64,000 nucleotides of DNA from Streptomyces bicolor (GTDB lineage: Bacteria > Actinomycetota > Actinomycetes > Streptomycetales > Streptomycetaceae): positions 62,001 through 126,000 of the forward strand of contig NZ_JOFS01000032.1 in assembly GCF_000719285.1 (NCBI RefSeq). The letters run 5' to 3'. The translations under genes were made by a program, and so were the position numbers. The notes under the pieces were generated by a model, which had not been told where the DNA came from, ran no database searches, and saw only the letters and a program-made list of their open reading frames with translations. This document shows, in pieces, positions 46,582-55,519 of this stretch; the first letter of the stretch is position 1; every line of letters begins with the position of its first letter.

Positions 46582-47201
46582 GGCAGCACGTCGGATGGAT
46601 GGCGGGGACCGCGGCGGCAGTGCTCGTCGCGGCCGGCACCATCACCTACGCGGTCGCCGAGGACGGGGGCGCGGGCAGCACCCCGAGCGCCGGCTCGGCG
46701 GACGCCGGGTTCGCTCGGGACATGGCGGTGCACCATCAGCAGGCCGTGGAGATGTCGTTCCTCGTGCGCGACCGCACCGATGACGAGGACGTGCGGCGGC
46801 TCGCGTACGACATCGCGCAGACGCAGGCCAACCAGCGCGGCATGATGCTGGGCTGGCTGGACCTGTGGAAGCTGCCGAAGGTGTCCTCGGACGAGCCGAT
46901 GACCTGGATGGGCATGGGCGGCATGGCCTCCGGCGAGGACGGCGCGCTGATGCCGGGCATGGCGACCAACACCGAGATGAAGAAGCTGGAGAGCCTCAGC
47001 GGCAAGCAGGCGGAGATCTTCTACCTGCAGTTGATGACGGACCATCACAAGGGCGGCATCCACATGGCCGAGGGCTGTCTCGACAAGTGCGCGGTCGAGG
47101 TGGAGAAGGACCTCGCGCAGGGCATGGTGAACGGGCAGGAGTCGGAGATCGCGCTGATGAAGGACATGCTGTCGGAGCGGGGCGCCGAGCCGCGTCCGTA
47201 G
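46578..47201 (+). CDS. DUF305 exported protein
   Basis: This 207-residue protein has an N-terminal hydrophobic anchor or signal peptide (about 5-28). The DUF305 four-helix domain has paired His/Met motifs MAVHHQQAVEMS (about 50) and MTDHHKGGIHMA (about 155), plus a Met-rich middle (MTWMGMGGM). Such motifs are seen in copper-related ferritin-like proteins, and metal binding is likely (inference). GTG start coupled to the DUF3105 gene. Confidence 0.9.
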   Translation: MRQHVGWMAGTAAAVLVAAGTITYAVAEDGGAGSTPSAGSADAGFARDMAVHHQQAVEMSFLVRDRTDDEDVRRLAYDIAQTQANQRGMMLGWLDLWKLPKVSSDEPMTWMGMGGMASGEDGALMPGMATNTEMKKLESLSGKQAEIFYLQLMTDHHKGGIHMAEGCLDKCAVEVEKDLAQGMVNGQESEIALMKDMLSERGAEPRP

Positions 47202-47361
47202 CCGTCTCCGTCTCCGCCTTCCTCTCCGCGCCGTCGAAATGGCGTTGCCATTAGGTTAGTTGGGACCTTCTTGGGACGGGCATTTCCCTGGCCTGAACGG
47301 TTCGGCGATTGAGTGGCCACCGTCGGGTGATCCACTCGTCACGAATCGCACAGGGGGTTCC

Positions 47362-49302
47362 ATGAGATCTCGACGTGCCGCGCTGCGCGCCTCCGTGAGC
47401 CTGGCGGCGACACTGCCTCTGCTCACCGGCGCGCTGGCACTCGGCATACCCGCGGCGCACGCCGCGGACCGGCAGGGCCGGGACATACTCACCGGCACCA
47501 AGCCCGCGTGGGCCACGGCGAAGGCGGACCGGGGGGCGGCCTCGGACAGTGCCCGGGTCTCCGCACGCGTCTACCTCGCGGGCCGGGACGCGGCCGGTCT
47601 CGCCGCCTACGCGAAGGCCGTGTCCGACCCGGGCTCGGCGTCGTACGGCAAGTACCTGAGCGCCGGGCAGGCGCAGGCCCGCTTCGGCGCGACGAAGGCC
47701 CAAGTGGCCGCCGTCACGGGCTGGTTGACGTCGGCGGGGCTGAAGGTCACGGGCGTGACGCAGCACTACGTCGCCGTCACCGGCGATGTGGCCGCCGCCG
47801 AGAAGGCGTTCGGCACCCAGCTGCACAACTACACCAAGGGCGCGCAGACCTACCGGGCGCCCACGACGACCGCCTCCGTGCCGGACGCCGTCAAGGACGC
47901 CGTCCTGACCGTCACGGGCCTCGACAACGCGCCCCACCTGGCGAGCCACCAGGACCGGCTCCCGCCGCCGGAGACCGTGTTCCGCAACGCCGGGCCGTTC
48001 TCGACGTACCACGGCTCGAACGTGGCGACCACGCTGCCGGACGCCTACGGCACGAAGATCCCGTACGCCGTCAAGGGCTACACCGGCAGGCAGCTGCGCG
48101 CCGCGTACGGCGCCGGCAGGCACACCGGCAAGGGCGTGCGGATCGCCGTCACCGACGCGTACGCCTCCCCGACCATCGCGTTCGACGCGGCTACGTACGC
48201 GACGCGCAACGGCGACGCGGCCTGGACGAGCGGCCAGTTGCGGCAGGTGCTGCCCGCGAAGTACACGCGGACCAAGGAGTGTTCCGCGGCCGGCTGGTAC
48301 GGCGAGGAGACCCTCGACGTCGAGGCCGTGCACGCGGTCGCGCCCGGCGCGCAGGTCACCTACGTGGGCGCCGCGTCCTGCCACGACGAGGACCTGCTGG
48401 ACTCGCTCAGCAAGATCGTCGATCACCATCTGGCCGACCTCGTCTCCAACTCCTGGGGCGAGACCGAGGACGCCCAGACCCCGGACCTCGCGGCCGCCTA
48501 CGACCAGGTCTTCCAGTTCGGCGCGGTCGAGGGCATCGGCTTCTACTACTCCTCCGGCGACGACGGCGACGAGGTCGCGAGCAGCGGCACCAAGCAGGTG
48601 GACATCCCGGCGAGTTCGGCGTGGGTGACGGCGGTCGGCGGTACGTCGCTGGCGGTCGGCAAGGGTGACACGTACCTGTGGGAGACCGGCTGGGGGACCG
48701 AGAAGGCGACCCTGTCGGCCGACGGCAAGAGCTGGGACGGCTTCCCCGGCGCGTTCACCTCGGGCGCGGGCGGTGGCACGAGCAGAACGGTCGCCGAGCC
48801 GTACTACCAGAAGGCGGTCGTGCCGGACGCGCTGGCCAGGGCGAACAGCGCCGACGGCAACCGCGTCGTCCCGGACATCGCGGCGATCGCCGACCCGAAC
48901 ACCGGGTTCCTGGTGGGCCAGACGCAGACCATGCCGGACGGCACCACGCAGGCGTACGACGAGTACCGCCTCGGCGGCACCTCGCTGGCCGCGCCGGTGA
49001 TCGCGGCCGTCCAGGCGCTCGCGCAGGAGGCACGCGGCGGGAAACCGCTCGGCTTCGCCAACCCGGCGATCTACGCCAGGTACGGCTCGAAGGCGTACCA
49101 CGACGTCACCGACGACCCGACGGGGACCGGCCTCGCGGTCGTTCGCGTCGACTTCGTCAACGGCTACGACGCGACCGACGGACTGACCACGTCCGTACGG
49201 AGTCTCGGCAAGGACAGCTCGCTGAGCGCCGTGAAGGGCTACGACGATGTGACGGGCGTGGGCACGCCCGCGGACGGTTACGTGGAGTCGTACCGCCGCT
49301 GA
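47362..49302 (+). CDS. Secreted S53 family (sedolisin/kumamolisin-type) serine-carboxyl peptidase
   Basis: This 646-residue pre-pro-peptidase has a signal peptide ending at AHA (about 34). A pro-domain (about 55-205) has SYGKYLSAGQAQARF and YRAPTTTASVP. The catalytic domain has Glu315/316 and Asp319 in YGEETLDVE, SNSWGE for the oxyanion region, and the nucleophile Ser541 in GGTSLAAP. S53 enzymes work at acid pH and mature by self-cleavage. The gene stands alone, ended by a 12-bp hairpin. Confidence 0.94.
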   Translation: MRSRRAALRASVSLAATLPLLTGALALGIPAAHAADRQGRDILTGTKPAWATAKADRGAASDSARVSARVYLAGRDAAGLAAYAKAVSDPGSASYGKYLSAGQAQARFGATKAQVAAVTGWLTSAGLKVTGVTQHYVAVTGDVAAAEKAFGTQLHNYTKGAQTYRAPTTTASVPDAVKDAVLTVTGLDNAPHLASHQDRLPPPETVFRNAGPFSTYHGSNVATTLPDAYGTKIPYAVKGYTGRQLRAAYGAGRHTGKGVRIAVTDAYASPTIAFDAATYATRNGDAAWTSGQLRQVLPAKYTRTKECSAAGWYGEETLDVEAVHAVAPGAQVTYVGAASCHDEDLLDSLSKIVDHHLADLVSNSWGETEDAQTPDLAAAYDQVFQFGAVEGIGFYYSSGDDGDEVASSGTKQVDIPASSAWVTAVGGTSLAVGKGDTYLWETGWGTEKATLSADGKSWDGFPGAFTSGAGGGTSRTVAEPYYQKAVVPDALARANSADGNRVVPDIAAIADPNTGFLVGQTQTMPDGTTQAYDEYRLGGTSLAAPVIAAVQALAQEARGGKPLGFANPAIYARYGSKAYHDVTDDPTGTGLAVVRVDFVNGYDATDGLTTSVRSLGKDSSLSAVKGYDDVTGVGTPADGYVESYRR

Positions 49303-49323
49303 CCGGCACCTTCGGAAAACGGG

Positions 49324-49357
49324 GCGCCCCGCCGACGGGGGAAGATCGGCGGGGCGC
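49324..49357. terminator. Terminator between the S53 peptidase gene and panB
   Basis: A perfect 12-bp stem GCGCCCCGCCGA/TCGGCGGGGCGC with a ten-base loop lies between convergent genes. Confidence 0.85.
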
Positions 49358-49398
49358 TGTGGTGCCGCAGTGGTTCAGGGGCGGGTGCCCGGAAGGGC

Positions 49399-50274
49399 TC
49401 AGTGGACGGAGTGCTCCTCCAGCGGGAACGTTCCGCCGACCACGTCCTCCGCGAACGCCTTCGCCGCGTTGCCCATGACCTCGCGGAGGTCGGCGTACTG
49501 CTTGACGAACTTGGGGACCCGGCCGCCGGTCAGGCCCAGCATGTCCGTCCAGACCAGGACCTGCGCGTCGGTCTCCGGTCCGGCGCCGATGCCGACCGTC
49601 GGGATGTGCAGCGTGCGCGTCACCTCGGCCGCCAGCTCCGCCGGCACCAGCTCCAGGACGACCGCGAACGCGCCCGCGTCCTGGACCGACTTGGCGTCCC
49701 GCAGGAGCTGCGCGGCCGCCTCCTCGCCGCGGCCCTGGACGCGGTAGCCCATGGCGTTGACGGACTGCGGGGTCAGGCCGATGTGGGCCATCACCGGGAT
49801 GCCGGACTCGACCAGCAGCCGGATCTGTTCGTGCGACCGCTCGCCGCCCTCCAGCTTGACCGCGCCGACCCCGGCCTCCTTCACCAGCCGGGTCGCCGAG
49901 CGCAGCGCCTGCACCGGGCCCTCCTGGTAGGAGCCGAAGGGCAGGTCGCCGACGATCAGGGCGCGGGACGTGCCGCGTACGACGGCCGCGGAGAGCATCG
50001 TCATCTCGTCGAGCGTCACCGGCACCGTGGTGTCGTATCCCAGGTGACAGTTGCCCGCCGAGTCACCGACGAGCATGACCGGGATACCGGCCTCGTCGAA
50101 CACGGACGCGGTCATCGCGTCGTACGCGGTGAGCATGGGCCACTTCTCGCCCCGCTCCTTGGCGAGGGCGATGTCGCGAACGGTGATGCGGCGTGTGCCC
50201 TTCCCCCCGTACAGCGCCTTGCTGCCGTCGGAGGGCTTCGCCTGAGGCGTCTGGGCAGCCGAAAGCTGCGTCAT
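49399..50274 (-). CDS. panB: 3-methyl-2-oxobutanoate hydroxymethyltransferase
   Basis: This 291-residue TIM-barrel enzyme catalyses the first step of pantothenate synthesis, transferring a hydroxymethyl group from methylenetetrahydrofolate to 2-oxoisovalerate to give ketopantoate. Family segments visible are [52 protein letters not shown] and [18 protein letters not shown]. The ATG at 50274 lies 8 bases after AAGGAG. panC and panD are not nearby. Confidence 0.96.
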   Translation of the reverse strand: MTQLSAAQTPQAKPSDGSKALYGGKGTRRITVRDIALAKERGEKWPMLTAYDAMTASVFDEAGIPVMLVGDSAGNCHLGYDTTVPVTLDEMTMLSAAVVRGTSRALIVGDLPFGSYQEGPVQALRSATRLVKEAGVGAVKLEGGERSHEQIRLLVESGIPVMAHIGLTPQSVNAMGYRVQGRGEEAAAQLLRDAKSVQDAGAFAVVLELVPAELAAEVTRTLHIPTVGIGAGPETDAQVLVWTDMLGLTGGRVPKFVKQYADLREVMGNAAKAFAEDVVGGTFPLEEHSVH

Positions 50275-50425
50275 TGCAACGGCTCCTTCTGTCATCTCGA
50301 GGCGCCCTTACGGCGTCCCCGGACCGTCTCCATGGTGGCACTTCGTGCCAGGGAGGGCCAGGCCCCTCTCTGTGAGTTCCGCCCCGTGCAGATGCGCGGC
50401 GCGTGCTGATGCTCAGCGTCTCTGA

Positions 50426-51259
50426 TCAGTTTGGCGATCCCATGCAGGACGAAGTGTCCGGCACGGGTCCCGCCCACCGTGGAGGCGAGGCATGAGCATG
50501 CAGGTGGAAGCCCGCGCCTCGCGCCGCGCCTCGTGGCCGGTGCCGGTTGGTGGGTGTGCTGATCGTCGTCACGCCCTGGTGCCGGTGGGCTGCTCGGGGC
50601 AGCGGTCTCCGGCCCGTTGGTGCGTGTCCCTCCGGACGCCGGCCCGCCGGTCCCGAGGGTCCGGTGGGGGAGGGTGCCCTGCGTCGCCTGGGCGCTGGGC
50701 GTGTGGGAGGGCGCCGGGTCGGTCCGTTCTTGGTCCGGTCCTTCCGGCGGGTCTGTACAGTGGCCCGGTTGACCACGGCGATGGCTTCGAGTTCGTCGAC
50801 CACCGAGCGGATGGCCATGGCCCCGGTGGTGCGGTCGGTGACGGTCTTGGTCTGATGGGCCAGGCCACGTGCGGCGATACGCTGCCAGGCTCCGGTGTCG
50901 CGATCGCCCTGCCAGCTGCAGCCGGGGCTGGGGCACAGGGCCCACTTCCAGCCGGGTGTGGTGGGGCGGTCGGGGGCCTTGCGGTGGCGCAGAGGGGCGA
51001 GGCAGCGGGGGCAGTGCCGGGAGGTGCCACGCGCGGGGACGGTGACGACGGCGATGCCCACCTCGGCGGCCAGGTGCCGCATCCGTTCCACGATCCGCCC
51101 GCGTACCTGCTGGGAGAGGCGCGTGTTGAGGGTGCGGCCCATGCCGCGGGCCTCCATCGACCGGAGGTCCTCGACGTAGATCACGCTCGCGTCGACGCTG
51201 AGGGCCTGGTCGACTGCCACGGGGCGGGACTCCAGCCCAGACGCCGCAGCGCCATCCAC
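50426..51259 (-). pseudogene. N-terminally truncated TnpB-like (IS200/IS605 OrfB) transposase remnant
   Basis: The frame keeps the C-terminal half of a TnpB-type nuclease: RuvC-II Glu in VIYVEDLRS, then LNTRLSQQVRGRIVERM, a zinc finger (CPRC ... CPSPGC) and the RuvC-III Asp in GDRDTGAWQRIA. The N-terminal domains and RuvC-I Asp are missing upstream, and the first residues before SVDASVIYVEDL look unrelated. A basic Pro/Arg-rich tail follows. No TnpA partner is present. The fragment is probably inactive and marks an old mobile insertion beside panB. Confidence 0.75.
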
Positions 51260-51540
51260 GCATTCGACGGCAGTTTCCGCCCTTGGGTATCGACACCGGA
51301 GGCCAGCGTGTCCACGTCGGCGGCCTTCCCGTGCCCGGCCAGGAGCTCACTGGTCATGCCGGAGACCAGAGCGGCTGCCCAGCCCACCCGCTGAGCCAGC
51401 ACCGAGGCGGTGAGGACATCCCCGGTTCTCTCATCAGCCGCGGTGCGAAGCAGGACACGGGCCCAAGCGGCGCGGGAAGTCTCCCCCTCGCTCAGCGCCA
51501 GCTTCCAGCCCGTAGTGCTGTCATCCGATCAACGACACCC
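51260..51540 (-). other. Coding-like remnant upstream of the TnpB fragment
   Basis: The minus frame reads WKLALSEGETSRAAWARVLL, VLTASVLAQRVGWAAAL and GKAADVDTLASGVDTQG before shifting frame near 51240. It has coding-like composition but I recognise no family, and it lacks a convincing start. It may be a second broken gene fused to the TnpB remnant by deletion. Confidence 0.4.
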
Positions 51541-51940
51541 CCGCGAAGAGGTCACGCATTCGATCCACGTACCTGTATGCGACATGGTGCCCGGTACCGG
51601 ACCTGCGGCACGACGGCTGGCGATTCTCAGGAGGGAAAATACGAATGCGAACGGGAGTTGGCGGCCGCTGAGCAGAACGCGCGCGTGTGCCGGAACAGAT
51701 CGTCGACGCCGTGCTCGAGGGTCTACGGCCCGTCAGTTCGCGCACGCCGTAGATCGCATGTGCGCGTTTCGTCACAGAGCGCGCTTTCCCCCGCCGCATC
51801 CGGAACTCCTGACGGCGACTTGTACGTCCTCGCCCCCGTACGGCCGTCATGAGTACGGCAGGAACGGAGCCGATCATCCCCTAGGGTTTCTCTGGGCGCG
51901 GGGGGACGACGGTGTGCACGGCAGGTAGTGAGGCGACGGT
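51541..51940. other. Gene-poor stretch of lower GC content
   Basis: These 400 bases hold no convincing gene. A strong AGGAGGG (51629-51635) lies nine bases before ATG (51645), but the frame ends after eight codons (MRTGVGGR). It may be the start of a lost gene. Composition differs from the neighbours, in keeping with insertion and decay. Confidence 0.5.
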
Positions 51941-53005
51941 ATGGCGCAGCAGGCGTACGTGACGGAGACGGACAACGGAGGCTCGGGGCCCGAGCGCCGG
52001 GAATCCGGGCTTCGGCGCCTGACGAACCGCCTGAAGGAGAGCCGCCTGTTCGCGGGCTGGCGCGGCGACCGGCGCATCTGGCGGCGCGGCATCGTGCTGG
52101 CCGCCTGCGCCGTGCTCCTCGCCCTGGTGATGGCGCTGCACGCGCAGATCCCGAACGCGGTCGGCAACCTCGGCAGCCTCACCGAGACGTTCCTGCCCTG
52201 GCTGGGCCTGCTCGTCCCGGTGCTGCTCCTGCTGGCCCTGGTACGGAAGTCCGCGACCGCGCTCATCGCCGTGCTGCTCCCGGCGATCGTGTGGCTGAAC
52301 CTCTTCGGCGGCCTCCTCGTCGACCGGACCGGCGCCGGCGGCGACCTCACGGTGGCCACGCACAACGTCAACGCGGACAACGCCGATCCGTCCGGCACCG
52401 CCCGGGACGTGGCCGCGTCCGGCGCGGACGTGGTGGCCCTGGAGGAGCTGACGGCCACGGCGGTCCCGACGTACGAGAAGGCGCTGGCCGCCACGTACGA
52501 GTACCACTCGGTGCAGGGCACCGTCGGCCTGTGGAGCAAGTACCCGCTGAGCGGCGTCAAGCCCGTCGACATCAAGCTGGGCTGGACGCGCGCCATGCGG
52601 GCCGTGGTGGCCACGCCGTCCGGGCAGGTCGCGGTGTACGTCGCCCATCTGCCGTCGGTGCGGGTGAAGATCGAGGCCGGGTTCACCGCCCGGCAGCGCG
52701 ACAAGAGCGCCGACGCGCTGGGCGAGGCCATCGCCGACGAGCCGCTGGAGCGGGTGGTCCTGCTCGGCGATCTGAACGGCACGATGAACGACCGTTCGCT
52801 CCGGGCCGTCACCGCCCAGATGCGCTCCACGCAGGGCGCCTCGGGCAGCGGGTTCGGGTTCAGCTGGCCGGCGTCGTTCCCGATGGCGCGGATCGACCAG
52901 ATCATGGTGAAGGGCGTGGAGCCGGAGAGCTCGTGGACGCTGCCGGAGACGGGGAGCGACCACCTTCCCGTGGCCGCTCGTGTGAAGGTCGACACGTCCT
53001 CGTAA
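51941..53005 (+). CDS. Membrane-anchored endonuclease/exonuclease/phosphatase family protein
   Basis: This 354-residue protein has three N-terminal membrane helices (about 47-66, 80-100, 104-125) followed by an extracytoplasmic EEP domain. Catalytic motifs are THNVNADN (about 141), LEELT, the nucleophile-coordinating LLGDLNGT (about 268) and GSDHLPV (about 340). The fold cleaves phosphodiesters in nucleic acids or phospholipids; this membrane type is common in actinomycetes with an unknown substrate. The ATG has weak GGTAGTGAGG upstream. Confidence 0.88.
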   Translation: MAQQAYVTETDNGGSGPERRESGLRRLTNRLKESRLFAGWRGDRRIWRRGIVLAACAVLLALVMALHAQIPNAVGNLGSLTETFLPWLGLLVPVLLLLALVRKSATALIAVLLPAIVWLNLFGGLLVDRTGAGGDLTVATHNVNADNADPSGTARDVAASGADVVALEELTATAVPTYEKALAATYEYHSVQGTVGLWSKYPLSGVKPVDIKLGWTRAMRAVVATPSGQVAVYVAHLPSVRVKIEAGFTARQRDKSADALGEAIADEPLERVVLLGDLNGTMNDRSLRAVTAQMRSTQGASGSGFGFSWPASFPMARIDQIMVKGVEPESSWTLPETGSDHLPVAARVKVDTSS

Positions 53006-53099
53006 CCGGAGGAATACTGGGGTCGGGCGCGTTTGTTCCGGAGCTGAACATAAGCTTGGTACGGAACTCCGCTCCCCCTCGAAAGGCACGGCTCTCTTC

Positions 53100-54320
53100 A
53101 TGCCCCTGGCCCTGCTCGCCCTGGCCGTCGGCGCCTTCGGCATAGGTACGACCGAGTTCGTGATGATGGGCCTGCTGCCCGAAGTCGCGAACGACCTGGA
53201 CATCTCCATCCCCTCCGCCGGGCATCTGGTCTCGGCGTATGCGCTGGGTGTCGTCATCGGCGCCCCGCTGCTGGCCGCTGTGACGGCGCGCATGCCCCGC
53301 CGTACGGTCCTGATCGGCCTGATGGCGCTGTTCGTGGTGGGCAACGCGGCGTCGGCCTTCGCGCCGGACAACTCCTGGCTGCTCGTGGCCCGCTTCGTGA
53401 GCGGTCTGCCGCACGGTGCCTTCTTCGGCGTCGGCGCGGTGGTGGCCACGAGCCTGGTCGCGCCCGAGCGCAAGGCGCGCTCGGTGTCCCTGATGTTCCT
53501 CGGACTGACCGTCGCCAACATCGCGGGCGTGCCGGTCGCCACGCTCGTCGGGCAGAACCTGGGCTGGCGGGCGACCTTCCTGGGCGTCAGCGCGATCGGC
53601 CTGGCCGCGATCGCCTCGCTCGCGCTGCTGATCCCGCGCGACCGGGTGCCGGCGCCGTCCGCCGGGCTGCGGGGCGAGCTGGCCGCGCTGAAGTCCCTGC
53701 CGGTGTGGCTGGCGCTCGGCACGACGGTCGCGGGCTTCGGCGCACTCTTCGCGGCGTACAGCTACGTCACGCCGATGCTGACCGACTCCGCCGGATACGC
53801 CGACGCCAGCGTGACGCTGCTGCTCGCGCTGTTCGGAGTGGGCGCGACCGTCGGCAACCTGCTGGGCGGGCGGCTGGCGGACCACGCGATGCGCAGGACG
53901 CTGTTCGGCGGCCTGCTCTCGCTGGCCGCGGTCCTGGCCCTGTTCCCGCTCATGATGTCCACGGCGTGGAGCGCCGCCCTGGCGGTGGCCCTGCTCGGCA
54001 TGGCGGCCTTCGTGACCGGCTCCCCCCTCAACCTGATGGTCATGGAGAAGGCCTCGTCGGCCCCGTCCCTGGCCTCCTCGGCCAACCAGGCCGCCTTCAA
54101 CCTCGCCAACGCGGGCGGCGCCTGGATCGGCGGCCTGGCCCTCGCCGCCGGCTTCGGCGTGACGTCACCGGCGCTGGCGGGCGCGGCGCTGGCCGTGCTC
54201 GGGCTGGGGGTCGCCGGTGCCGCGTGGGCGGTGGACCGGCGCCGGGTCGCTCCGCGGGCCGGGCGGGAGCGCGTGGTCGCGGGGCATGTTCCGCAGCAGG
54301 CGGAGATGGTTGAGCGCTGA
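53100..54320 (+). CDS. MFS transporter, DHA1 drug/sugar efflux type
   Basis: This 406-residue protein has twelve predicted helices. The N-terminus LLALAVGAFGIGTTEFVMMG and the loop RMPRRTVLIGLM are typical of the DHA1 arabinose/chloramphenicol efflux group. It exports small molecules by proton antiport; the substrate is unknown. It lies 94 bases after the EEP gene and ends in a perfect 15-bp terminator. Confidence 0.92.
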   Translation: MPLALLALAVGAFGIGTTEFVMMGLLPEVANDLDISIPSAGHLVSAYALGVVIGAPLLAAVTARMPRRTVLIGLMALFVVGNAASAFAPDNSWLLVARFVSGLPHGAFFGVGAVVATSLVAPERKARSVSLMFLGLTVANIAGVPVATLVGQNLGWRATFLGVSAIGLAAIASLALLIPRDRVPAPSAGLRGELAALKSLPVWLALGTTVAGFGALFAAYSYVTPMLTDSAGYADASVTLLLALFGVGATVGNLLGGRLADHAMRRTLFGGLLSLAAVLALFPLMMSTAWSAALAVALLGMAAFVTGSPLNLMVMEKASSAPSLASSANQAAFNLANAGGAWIGGLALAAGFGVTSPALAGAALAVLGLGVAGAAWAVDRRRVAPRAGRERVVAGHVPQQAEMVER

Positions 54321-54342
54321 GCCCTGAACGCTCCCGACGAGG

Positions 54343-54375
54343 AGGGGCGGCCGGTGATGGTCACCGGCCGCCCCT
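54343..54375 (+). terminator. Terminator of the MFS gene
   Basis: A perfect 15-bp stem AGGGGCGGCCGGTGA/TCACCGGCCGCCCCT with a three-base loop, 23 bases after the stop. Confidence 0.92.
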
Positions 54376-54422
54376 TCGTCGTATCCCGTCCGCGGGACTT
54401 CGTCGTGCCCCGCCCTCGGGGC

Positions 54423-54471
54423 TGTCGGTGTCCTGTAGGTCCTGTCGGTGATCTGTCGGTCGTTTGTCGGT
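54423..54471 (+). promoter_or_regulatory. Five heptamer direct repeats (TGTCGGT): candidate SARP operator
   Basis: TGTCGGT occurs at 54423, 54443, 54454 and 54465, and TGTAGGT at 54434. Starts are 11, 9, 11 and 11 bases apart, so heptamers with four-base spacers lie on one helix face. This is the layout bound by SARP regulators (AfsR, DnrI, ActII-ORF4). The array ends 22 bases before the ATG of an ABC exporter, and an AfsR-type gene is the next regulator downstream. Confidence 0.8.
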
Positions 54472-54493
54472 GGCCCCTGACACCGTCGTGGGC

Positions 54494-55519
54494 ATGACGC
54501 GAATCGACAAGAACCCCGACGGCGTGAGCAGCGCCGTGTCCGTGCGGGGGTTGGTCAAGCACTACGGCGAGACCAAGGCTCTGGACGGTGTTGACCTCAC
54601 GGTGCGCGAGGGCACCGTCATGGGCGTGCTCGGCCCGAACGGCGCCGGGAAGACCACCCTGGTGCGGATCCTGTCCACGCTGCTGGCCCCGACCGCCGGC
54701 CAGGCCACCGTCGCCGGGTACGACGTCCTGCGGCAGCCTCGGCAGCTGCGCCGGGTGATCGGGCTGACCGGGCAGTACGCCTCGGTCGACGAGAAGCTCC
54801 CCGGGTGGGAGAACCTCTACCTCATCGGGCGGCTGCTCGACCTGCCCCGCAAGGAGGCACGCACGCGTGCCGACGAACTGCTGGAGCGGTTCTCGCTGAC
54901 CGAGGCCGCCAAGCGGCCCGCCGGCACCTACTCCGGCGGTATGCGGCGGCGGCTCGACCTCGCCGCGTCCATGATCGGGCGGCCCTCGGTGCTGTTCCTC
55001 GACGAGCCGACCACGGGGCTCGACCCGCGCACCCGCAACGAGGTGTGGGACGAGGTCAAGGCCATGGTCGGCGGCGGGGTGACGGTGCTGCTGACCACCC
55101 AGTACATGGAGGAGGCAGAGCAGCTCGCCTCCGAGCTGACGGTCGTCGACCGGGGCAAGGTCATCGCGGGCGGCGGGATCGAGGAGCTCAAGGCCAAGGT
55201 CGGCGGGCGGACCCTGCGTGTCCGGCCGACCGATCCCCTGCAGTTGCGGCCGCTCGCCGGCTACCTGGACGAGCTCGGCATCACCGGGCTCGCCACCACC
55301 ACCGTGGACAGCGAGAGCGGCACCCTGCTCGTCCCGGTCCTCAGCGACGAGCAGCTCACCGCGATCGTCGGCGCCATCACCGCGCGCGGCGTCACCCTCG
55401 CCTCCATCACCACCGAACTGCCCAGCCTGGACGAGGTGTTCCTGTCCCTCACCGGCCACCGCGCCAGTGCCCCCCAGGACGCCGTGCCCGCCGACGACCG
55501 CCAGGAGGTCGCCGTATGA
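54494..55519 (+). CDS. ABC transporter ATP-binding protein, DrrA-like
   Basis: This 341-residue ATPase has Walker A GPNGAGKTT (about 45-53), signature YSGGMRRRL (about 143), Walker B VLFLDEPTTGLDP (about 163) and a C-terminal DrrA-type domain ending LPSLDEVFLSLTGH. It energises the permease encoded next, whose ATG overlaps its stop. The ATG at 54494 has no ribosome-binding site and is close to the expected transcription start given the heptamer array, so the mRNA may be leaderless. The DrrAB class exports hydrophobic drugs and natural products. Confidence 0.95.
   Translation: MTRIDKNPDGVSSAVSVRGLVKHYGETKALDGVDLTVREGTVMGVLGPNGAGKTTLVRILSTLLAPTAGQATVAGYDVLRQPRQLRRVIGLTGQYASVDEKLPGWENLYLIGRLLDLPRKEARTRADELLERFSLTEAAKRPAGTYSGGMRRRLDLAASMIGRPSVLFLDEPTTGLDPRTRNEVWDEVKAMVGGGVTVLLTTQYMEEAEQLASELTVVDRGKVIAGGGIEELKAKVGGRTLRVRPTDPLQLRPLAGYLDELGITGLATTTVDSESGTLLVPVLSDEQLTAIVGAITARGVTLASITTELPSLDEVFLSLTGHRASAPQDAVPADDRQEVAV

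Noticed and set aside
47251..49101. 616-codon open frame opposite the S53 peptidase gene
   Set aside because: Antisense shadow; the plus strand has the signal peptide, pro-domain and catalytic motifs.
51645..51671. Eight-codon ORF MRTGVGGR with a strong ribosome-binding site
   Set aside because: Too short to call a gene; more likely the start of a lost reading frame.
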